A DNA stretch of 22,854 nt, taken from the NCBI GenBank assembly GCA_964636865.1, contig CAZWVJ010000027.1:1-22854 (forward strand), written 5' to 3'. The notes beneath the pieces were generated by a model. That model was not told where the DNA came from and searched no databases. It saw only the letters and a list, made by a program, of their open reading frames with translations. Source of the stretch: B1SED10-75 sp964636865 (lineage in GTDB: Bacteria > Bacillota > Dethiobacteria > DTU022 > PWGO01). Below, in pieces: positions 14,942 to 20,211 of the stretch (the stretch's first letter is position 1; each line of letters begins with the position of its first letter). Made by a program: the position numbers and the translations under genes.

Positions 14942-15817
14942 CTAGGCGGTTAAAATAAAACCTAAAAGCAAGCCGGCCATCAACCCCCCGATAGCTATAT
15001 GAGCGTGGAGGGTGTGCGCCTGGGGAACAAGTTCATCATGCACTATATAAACCATGGCTCCTGAGGCGAAAGCCAGCCCTCCAGCCACAAACAGCGGCGA
15101 AATGCCAAAAAACAAGAGCCCTATTGCTGCGCCTACAGGTGCCATCAAACCGGCCAGCAGGGTTAAAAAAATCACCTTAATAACTGACAAGCCCCCGGCC
15201 CGTAGAGGCCCGGCTACCGCTATCCCTTCCGGTATATTATGCAGCCCGATGGCTATGGCAATGTACAACCCCAGTTCGGGGCTTGCCTCTAATCCCGCGC
15301 CGATAGCCAGCCCCTCCGGCAGGTTATGTATGGCGATTCCCAAAAAAATTAGAAAACCCGTGCGCAGGATCTTGTTATCGGGGGCAAGTATAGAGGAATT
15401 AGCGTTAGCAAAAGAATTATTGCCCCCGCTGCTTGCCTTCGAGGCTGCAGATGAAGTTGAATTTGTGCCTCTTGCGGCAGATGAAGTTGAATCTGGGCCT
15501 TTTGAGGAAGTCAAAACATTGCGCCCATTTTCCACTTCTACTTTCTCATCATTTGAAATGTGCGCATGGGGGATGAATATATCCAGCGCATACATAAGGC
15601 CGACCCCCACCAAAAAGCCCAGCACCACAACTGTCATTGTGCCGAACTCCAGGGCTTCCGGCAAAAGGTCAAAGAAAGAAATAGCCAGCATAATCCCGCC
15701 GGCAAACCCCAGTAATGCGGCCAAAGTCTTATTACCGGGTGTTCTAAATAATAATGCTATTATTGCTCCCAGTACTGTGGATATTCCTGCAAAAAAACTG
15801 TAAATCAAGCTATCCAA
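14942..15817 (-). CDS. ZIP family metal transporter
   Basis: A 291-residue ZIP-type divalent metal transporter of the inner membrane, likely importing zinc or related ions. The signature helices carry HNLPEG (His164-Glu168) and HNIPEG (His193-Glu197), the metal pathway residues. Three helices precede a long cytoplasmic loop (about 86-148) and five follow, the usual eight-helix plan. The loop is unusually Ser/Ala/Asn-rich instead of His-rich and contains a 10-residue duplication (TSSAA repeated), visible in DNA as GCAGATGAAGTTGAAT at 15447-15462 and 15477-15492, 30 bp apart. The start is TTG, supported by GGAGGT on the reverse strand about 8 nt upstream. It is monocistronic. Confidence 0.92.
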   Translation of the reverse strand: MDSLIYSFFAGISTVLGAIIALLFRTPGNKTLAALLGFAGGIMLAISFFDLLPEALEFGTMTVVVLGFLVGVGLMYALDIFIPHAHISNDEKVEVENGRNVLTSSKGPDSTSSAARGTNSTSSAASKASSGGNNSFANANSSILAPDNKILRTGFLIFLGIAIHNLPEGLAIGAGLEASPELGLYIAIAIGLHNIPEGIAVAGPLRAGGLSVIKVIFLTLLAGLMAPVGAAIGLLFFGISPLFVAGGLAFASGAMVYIVHDELVPQAHTLHAHIAIGGLMAGLLLGFILTA

Positions 15818-16312
15818 TTATTATACCTCCTGTCCCTTGTCTTATTGCTAAAATGCTAAATACGTAGATGAAAAACTTTAAAAAAATAAGAAATCATAAC
15901 TACTTAAATATATTCTAACATATCTAAAAACTCCCCCTAAAACTTACAGGAATTTTACGAGAAAAACAAGCAGAAAGTCCACTGCTTTAGCTGTGGGAGT
16001 ATGTCAACCTAACCAGTAATTTTGCCCTTAAAGGCATGGAATAATAAAAATGATTTGAATGGCGGTATCCGATAATTTTCCCGTTATCCATCCAATGGAA
16101 TTCCCAGCCAATAAACCCGGTGAGGTGCTACATCCAATCTATAAGCCGGCATGCACCCTCGCCCGGAGGGTAAAGGGAAGGGATGAAGGGATAGGGATAG
16201 GGCATTTTTTGCGGCATTTTTCTTAATTATGATGATATTGAAGTGTCAATGTGTTATCATGACCTTAATAAAGTAAGAGGATAATAAGGGGATAGCAAGG
16301 GGGTTTGATAAG
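15818..16312. other. gene-free divergent region before pfpI
   Basis: Almost 500 bp between the divergent ZIP and pfpI genes. It contains the IS605-like 49-bp element at 15959-16007, a G-rich run at about 16160-16200 with short GGGAAGGG/AGGGATAGGGATAGGG units, and otherwise AT-rich sequence. No gene is supported. Confidence 0.4.
15955..16007 (+). mobile_element. IS200/IS605-like end element, copy 1
   Basis: TTAC (15955-15958) is followed by 49 bp ending in TCAA (16004-16007). Inside is the bulged hairpin TCCACTGCTTTAGCTGTGGG: a 5-bp stem, one unpaired T on each side, a GC/GC pair and a TTTA loop. TTAC at the left and TCAA at the right are the cleavage borders of IS608-type elements, and a bulged subterminal hairpin is the TnpA recognition feature. 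The 49-bp unit differs from copy 2 at one base. It carries no transposase. Confidence 0.65.
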
Positions 16313-16990
16313 ATGGATAGGCGAATTAAATTTATTCTTGCCACCACCATTTCTGCCGCGTTAGTAGGAGGGGTGGTGGCGGCGGTAGGCCCGGATCAAA
16401 TATTGAATAAAGGCATAAAAATGCTGGTGCGGGGAGGATTTTTATTGGACACGAAAAATGAAGACACGGAAAACATGCTCCAGAATTGCCACATTGCGGT
16501 GTTATTGGCTGACGGAGTTGAAGACACAGAAGTAACCGAACCTGTGAGGTACCTGGAGAGCAAGGGGGCAGAGGTAGTATACATTGGCCGGGAAATAGGG
16601 GAAGTTACCGGCAAAAGAGGCGGCAAGTTGGAGACCACCCATTTATTAGATCAGGTAGAAGCTGTTCACTATGACGGCCTCCTTATTCCGGGTGGATATG
16701 CCCCGGATAAACTGCGCCAATCTGAGGAAGTGCTGAACCTGGTGCGGGACTTTCACAAATTGAGGCGGCCCATCGCCGCCATCTGCCACGGTCCCCAGGT
16801 TTTAATCAGCGCCGGATTACTGGAGGGCAAAACAGCTACCGGCTATGGAGCCATCCGCGAGGAATTGGAGGAAGCGGGAGCAACTTATAAAGATGTGGCG
16901 GTAGTGCAAGAGCGAAACCTGATCATGTCCCGCCATCCCATGGATATCCCGGCTTTTTCCCGCACATTTGCCTCCGCCCTCCAAAAATAA
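16313..16990 (+). CDS. membrane-anchored DJ-1/PfpI family protein
   Basis: A 225-residue DJ-1/PfpI superfamily protein. The catalytic core spans about 58-225: IAVLLADGVEDTEV (acidic residues Glu70 and Glu73), DGLLIPGGYAPD, and the nucleophile elbow AAICHGPQVL with Cys158 and His159; SRHPMDIPAFSRTF near the end is typical of PfpI-type proteins (proteases, deglycases or chaperones). The unusual part is an N-terminal extension of about 55 residues with a hydrophobic helix at 7-25, which would tether the enzyme to the membrane or export it. Most relatives are cytosolic and lack this. The ATG has a GGGGG binding site at good distance. The gene lies between two IS605-like 49-bp elements. Confidence 0.88.
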   Translation: MDRRIKFILATTISAALVGGVVAAVGPDQILNKGIKMLVRGGFLLDTKNEDTENMLQNCHIAVLLADGVEDTEVTEPVRYLESKGAEVVYIGREIGEVTGKRGGKLETTHLLDQVEAVHYDGLLIPGGYAPDKLRQSEEVLNLVRDFHKLRRPIAAICHGPQVLISAGLLEGKTATGYGAIREELEEAGATYKDVAVVQERNLIMSRHPMDIPAFSRTFASALQK

Positions 16991-17001
16991 CAAATATGAG
17001 C

Positions 17002-17023
17002 TATTTTGGGGATTCCCAAAATA
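17002..17023 (+). terminator. hairpin after pfpI, possible terminator
   Basis: Perfect 9-bp stem TATTTTGGG (17002-17010) / CCCAAAATA (17015-17023) with a GATT loop, 11 bp after the pfpI stop. There is no T run, so termination is possible but not assured. Confidence 0.4.
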
Positions 17024-17073
17024 ATGGGTTATATCTATGCCTAATACTTATATCCGTACTTAAACCTTTATCC

Positions 17074-17126
17074 TTACGAGAAAAACAAGCAGAAAGCCCA
17101 CTGCTTTAGCTGTGGGAGTATGTCAA
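17074..17126 (+). mobile_element. IS200/IS605-like end element, copy 2
   Basis: TTAC (17074-17077) followed by 49 bp ending TCAA (17123-17126), with hairpin CCCACTGCTTTAGCTGTGGG. It matches copy 1 at 48 of 49 positions; beyond TTAC and a shared CC after TCAA, the flanks differ, which marks a discrete unit. It ends about 20 bp before the ribosome binding site of the methyltransferase gene. Confidence 0.65.
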
Positions 17127-17169
17127 CCATTCTATATCCATATTTGTAAAGGAGGCCTTCCGTTTCAGC

Positions 17170-17865
17170 ATGCAGGATGATAGAGAAAAGAAAAAAACAC
17201 ACTTTGACGATGAAGCCGAAGTTTACGATGGTTACATTGCCCAAATTGTCCCTTCCTACCATGAAATGCTGGAAGCGCTGGTAAATGCCGTCCCCTTTGA
17301 CCCCTCAGAAGAAATAAAAATATTGGATTTAGGATGCGGCACGGGAGCGTTAACCCGTAAACTCAAGGAAAGGTATGCCCGGGCTCATATAACCTGTCTT
17401 GATGCGGCGGAAAACATGTTGGCGGTGGCAAAGGAACGCTTAAGCGATGTGGAAGGCATTTCTTACGTGAGCGGCGACTTTCATGATTTGGAGATAAGCG
17501 GCGAATATGATGCAATAGTATCTGCTCTGGCCCTGCACCACATCCAGACAGATGAAGAGAAAAAACAAAATTACGAGTATATATACAGCGCCCTCAAGCA
17601 GGGCGGCGTTTTTTATAACGCCGATGTAGTGGCCGCGCCCAATGAATATTTGCAAAATATCTACCGGGAACAATGGAAAGAATTCATGCGCCGGCACGTT
17701 CCCGAAGAACAAATAGAAAACGAGTGGCTGCCTCGACACGACAAACAAGACCATCCCGCAACCCTTGTAAACCACATCGCCTGGCTCCGGCAGGCCGGAT
17801 TTACAGAAATAGATATTATCTGGAAATACATAAAAGGCGCGGTCTTTGGCGGTGTGCGGCCCTGA
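17170..17865 (+). CDS. class I SAM-dependent methyltransferase
   Basis: A 231-residue methyltransferase. SAM-binding motif I is ILDLGCGTGAL (residues 51-61), CLDAAENML (about 76-84) is the acidic ribose-binding motif, GDFHDL follows, and YDAIVSALALHHI is the post-II region typical of the small-molecule UbiE/CmoA-like group. The substrate cannot be told from sequence. AAAGGAGG (17147-17154) is a strong ribosome binding site but lies about 15 nt before the ATG, slightly far; no better in-frame start was seen. The stop codon overlaps the first of three tandem 16-bp repeats, and the selenoprotein candidate begins 78 bp later in the same direction, so the two may be co-transcribed. Confidence 0.87.
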   Translation: MQDDREKKKTHFDDEAEVYDGYIAQIVPSYHEMLEALVNAVPFDPSEEIKILDLGCGTGALTRKLKERYARAHITCLDAAENMLAVAKERLSDVEGISYVSGDFHDLEISGEYDAIVSALALHHIQTDEEKKQNYEYIYSALKQGGVFYNADVVAAPNEYLQNIYREQWKEFMRRHVPEEQIENEWLPRHDKQDHPATLVNHIAWLRQAGFTEIDIIWKYIKGAVFGGVRP

Positions 17866-17912
17866 GTGGGTCGATGGAAAAGTGGGTTGATGGAAAAGTG
17901 GGTTGATGGAGG
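17865..17912 (+). repeat. three tandem 16-bp repeats
   Basis: AGTGGGTCGATGGAAA, AGTGGGTTGATGGAAA and AGTGGGTTGATGGAGG occur in exact tandem (17865-17880, 17881-17896, 17897-17912), starting in the last base of the methyltransferase stop codon and ending about 17 bp before the binding site of the next gene. Confidence 0.85.
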
Positions 17913-17943
17913 AAGAAAAAAGAGTGCCAAAGGAGGAATAGCT

Positions 17944-18288
17944 ATGCTAAAATTTTATTGTTTCCCCACCTGAAAAACCTGTCAAAAGGCGAAAGCGTGG
18001 CTTTCGGAAAAGCAAGTGGAATACCAATATCGGGATATTCTCAAAGCTCCTCCTCATCAGGAGGAGTTAGAGGAGTTGGCTGCCATGGGAAATATGGAAC
18101 TTAAAGGATTGATAAACACCGGCAGTAAGGCATTTAAAGATACTGGGGCCGATTCGCAAAAAATAACCAACCGGGAAGCGGGGGAGATTATATCTAAAAA
18201 CCCTCGTGCCATGCACCGCCCCCTGCTTACTGATGGGAAGGGTTTGGTAGTAGGATTCAAGCCAGAAGAGATGGAAGGAATGTTTTAA
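17944..18288 (+). CDS. ArsC/Spx-family thioredoxin-fold selenoprotein (in-frame TGA = Sec10)
   Basis: With TGA at 17971-17973 read through, the frame gives 114 residues starting MLKFYCFPT-U-KTCQKAKAWL, aligning with ArsC/Spx/YusI-type proteins whose N-terminus reads YxxPxCxTCRKAKxWL. The TGA falls exactly on the first, nucleophilic Cys of CxxC; the resolving Cys13 is present. The rest matches the family: YRDILKAPP, ELKGLINTGSKAFK, NPRAMHRPLLTDGKGLVVGF (conserved Arg-Pro), and a usual-length C-terminus. AAAGGAGG at 17930-17937 lies 6 nt before the ATG, whereas the GTG at 18016 that would give a TGA-free 90-residue protein has no binding site and loses the active site. A SECIS-like hairpin follows the TGA. 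The family includes glutathione- or thioredoxin-linked reductases and regulators; which applies is unknown. Alternatives are a nonsense mutation or a base error (TGC/TGT to TGA). Confidence 0.82.
17990..18006 (+). promoter_or_regulatory. candidate bacterial SECIS element
   Basis: Perfect 7-bp stem CGAAAGC (17990-17996) / GCTTTCG (18000-18006) with loop GTG (17997-17999). The loop starts 23 nt after the TGA and its first base is G, meeting the published bacterial SECIS consensus (short apical loop with a G among the first two bases, 16-37 nt downstream of UGA). It lies within the coding frame KAKAWLSE. Confidence 0.7.
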
Positions 18289-18428
18289 GAAGCAAGAAGC
18301 AGGATACAAGAAGCAAGAAGCAGGAAGCAAGAAGCAAGATACAAGATACCAGAGGCAGGAAGCAGGAAGCAAGAGGCAAGAAGCAAGAAGCAAGAAGCAA
18401 GATACTAGAGGCAGGAGGCAAGAGGCAA
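18289..18428 (+). repeat. 20-unit 7-bp polypurine tandem repeat
   Basis: Immediately after the selenoprotein stop codon, 20 heptamers follow in strict 7-bp register with consensus GA(A/G)GCA(A/G); four units read GATAC-plus-two (GATACAA, GATACCA or GATACTA), and a 21st decayed unit (GAATAAA) follows. The forward strand is nearly all purine plus C. The remaining gene-free sequence to 18602 is A-rich and contains the rubredoxin promoter. Confidence 0.9.
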
Positions 18429-18521
18429 GAATAAAAGTTAAAGAAGAAAGAAGAAAGGAGAGAGGAAGGGGTTTGTTGAAGTAAATATTCACAAAAGATA
18501 AGAAAAAAATTAGTGAGTTTT

Positions 18522-18550
18522 TTGCAAAAAGTAGAAAAAACAATTATTAT
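18522..18550 (+). promoter_or_regulatory. promoter of the rubredoxin gene
   Basis: -35 TTGCAA (18522-18527), exactly 17-bp spacer, -10 TATTAT (18545-18550), about 50 bp before the rubredoxin ATG. It suggests that rubredoxin can be transcribed independently of the selenoprotein gene. Confidence 0.6.
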
Positions 18551-18602
18551 ATATGGTAGAAAGATAGATATATTATAAAAAAAGATAGGGAGGTCAAACG
18601 AA

Positions 18603-18764
18603 ATGGAGAATTATGTATGTGGGGTTTGCGGCTACGTGTATGAACCGTTAGAAGGGGATATTGAAAGCGATATTCCCCCTGCTACACCTTTTTCAGAACT
18701 GCCGCCGAGTTGGGTGTGCCCTGTGTGCGGAGCCGACAAAAGCGAATTTGAAAAAGAAAAGTAA
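18603..18764 (+). CDS. rubredoxin
   Basis: A 53-residue rubredoxin, a small cytoplasmic electron carrier with one iron bound by four cysteines. The two ligand motifs are CGVCGYVYEP (Cys6, Cys9) and VCPVCGADKSEFE (Cys39, Cys42). The usual central loop is present in slightly short form (GDIESDIPPATPFSELPPSW), including the PPSWVCPVCG signature. AGGGAGG at 18588-18594 lies 8 nt before the ATG. Rubredoxins of anaerobes pass electrons to oxygen- and peroxide-reducing enzymes, so its position after a probable selenoprotein reductase is consistent with a redox-defence setting, although the partner is not shown. Confidence 0.95.
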   Translation: MENYVCGVCGYVYEPLEGDIESDIPPATPFSELPPSWVCPVCGADKSEFEKEK

Positions 18765-18765
18765 A

Positions 18766-18893
18766 GTGCTAAAAGCGACATATGTGCTAAAGGTGTCAAA
18801 TGCGCAGGATACGCTGAATGCGCCAAAAGTGCAAAATGCGCTAAAAACCCTAAAAACTAAATGCAACAAATGAGTTAAAAACCCAAAATGCAC
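18766..18893 (+). repeat. degenerate low-complexity repeat after rubredoxin
   Basis: About 130 bp of loosely repeated AAATGCGC / GTGCTAAAA / AACCCTAAAAA words with a period of roughly 9-11 bp and no credible reading frame. The remainder of this gene-free stretch to 19115 has an inverted pair GGAATGG/CCATTCC near 18960-18998 and a run of ten Cs at about 19004, but no gene. Confidence 0.45.
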
Positions 18894-19115
18894 CAGGGAG
18901 AGGGGCTTTGCGGCGGCACTTAGATATTCTTGGTCTCATCTTTTACTTAGCGAGAAGAGGGGAATGGGAAGGTGTAAGCTTATAATAAATCCATTCCATT
19001 TTACCCCCCCCCTTACCCTTCTCTCCCCTCAATTCACCACATTCTCTGAGTTTTCTTCTCTCTACTAATTATTTTTTTCTCTAACCGGGATTAAGAATAA
19101 AAAGGAGCTGATTGC

Positions 19116-19949
19116 ATGCAAAGTAAGATTTGGCAGGTTTTGAATTTGTTGGGATTTTTGGTGATGATTGCCGCTAATTATGCTGCCAATGCTGTGCCCT
19201 TGAACGACATGGATACGGGAGCAGTTTCAGAGCTTTATCCCAACCTTTTCACCCCGGCGGGATTTACATTTTCTATCTGGGGATTAATTTATATTCTGCT
19301 ATTGGCATTTTGTATTTATCAGGCGCGAGGGCTTTTCAGCTCCTCCGGACAGGTGGCGGATGTGTCGCAGTTGACGCAGGAAGGGCAAAAGAGACAGAAG
19401 GCTTCCCACCTCCAGAGTATTGGGCCTTTATTTTTTATTTCCTGTTTGTTGAATGCCGGCTGGATATTTGCCTGGCACTACCTGCAAATAGGGCTCTCCT
19501 TATTGATCATGGTTGCCCTCCTGCTGGTGCTGATTAAAATATATTTAAACCTGGGTATCGGGGTGAAAGAAGTATCGCGGGCGGAATCATTCCTGGTTAA
19601 CCTGCCTTTCCAGGTTTATCTGGGCTGGATCACCATTGCTACCGTTGCCAACGTTACCGCATTGCTGGTTCACCTTGAATGGGACGCTTTCGGTATTGCG
19701 GATAGCATCTGGACGGTGGTAGTCATAGCAGTGGCCATGCTCATTATCCTGGGCTTTCTGCAGAGACACCGGGACCTGCCCATTGCCCTGGTGGCCATAT
19801 GGTCGTTTGTAGGTATCCTGGTAAAAAATCTGGATAGGGAGCCCATGGAAATGCCGGTAGTAGTGGCGGCGATAGCAGCCATAGTTATCATAGGCATATT
19901 TGCAGGCTTTAGGCTTCCTAAATCTTTGGAGAAATACACTGAAAGCTGA
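19116..19949 (+). CDS. tspO: TspO/MBR-family tryptophan-rich sensory protein
   Basis: A 277-residue polytopic membrane protein of the long type of the TspO/MBR family. The N-terminal half carries the recognised pattern NYAANAVPLND...YPNLFTPAGFTFSIWGLIYILLLAFCIYQ, and Trp residues recur in the later helices (GWIFAWHYLQ, YLGWITIATVAN, WDAFGIADSIW, AIWSFVGILVKN). About eight membrane segments are visible against five in classical TspO, as in the longer bacterial homologues. TspO proteins bind porphyrins or related ligands and act in stress sensing; the long form is poorly studied. AAAAGGAGCTG precedes the ATG. A 10-bp hairpin follows at 19991. Confidence 0.85.
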   Translation: MQSKIWQVLNLLGFLVMIAANYAANAVPLNDMDTGAVSELYPNLFTPAGFTFSIWGLIYILLLAFCIYQARGLFSSSGQVADVSQLTQEGQKRQKASHLQSIGPLFFISCLLNAGWIFAWHYLQIGLSLLIMVALLLVLIKIYLNLGIGVKEVSRAESFLVNLPFQVYLGWITIATVANVTALLVHLEWDAFGIADSIWTVVVIAVAMLIILGFLQRHRDLPIALVAIWSFVGILVKNLDREPMEMPVVVAAIAAIVIIGIFAGFRLPKSLEKYTES

Positions 19950-19990
19950 CCCGGAAAGCTAATCCGGAAAGCTGATGAGTTAAACGTTAT

Positions 19991-20025
19991 GTTCCACCCC
20001 CGCTGCATTCTGGCAGGGGTGGAAC
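19991..20025 (+). terminator. hairpin terminator after tspO
   Basis: Perfect 10-bp stem GTTCCACCCC (19991-20000) / GGGGTGGAAC (20016-20025), then TTCTTCATT. The stem is strong but the U tract is broken. It lies between convergent genes and could serve either strand. Confidence 0.6.
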
Positions 20026-20211
20026 TTCTTCATTCTGCATTCCTACACTTCATATCATATGCCGTGATTTGCCTTTTGTTCTTCGCATTCCGTCCTTCGC
20101 ATCCCGTGTTTGGCCTTCTAAACTTCGCGTTCCGTTTTTGCATTCTGCACTTGGCATTTCGGGTTTTATATTTTGCACTTCCCGTTCTGTGCTTTGAATT
20201 TTTCCTTTTCT
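20026..20211. repeat. degenerate low-complexity repeat between convergent genes
   Basis: A pyrimidine-rich stretch of loose CTTCGCATTCCGT / TTCTGCATTC / TTTTGCACTT words of about 10 bp, with no credible gene. On the opposite strand it resembles the stretch after rubredoxin (18766-18893), so similar low-complexity blocks lie either side of tspO in opposite orientation. Confidence 0.4.

Noticed and set aside
15054..15803. A 249-residue forward frame opposite the ZIP gene
   Set aside because: Antisense shadow; the ZIP gene has clear motifs and a binding site.
18016..18288. A 90-residue GTG-start gene
   Set aside because: It is the C-terminal part of the longer frame from 17944; the GTG has no ribosome binding site and the product would lack the active-site motif.
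18067..18543. A 158-residue reverse-strand hydrophobic protein with LLPASCF-type repeats
   Set aside because: The repeats are the translation of the 7-bp polypurine tract on the opposite strand, and the rest is antisense to the ArsC/Spx-family gene.
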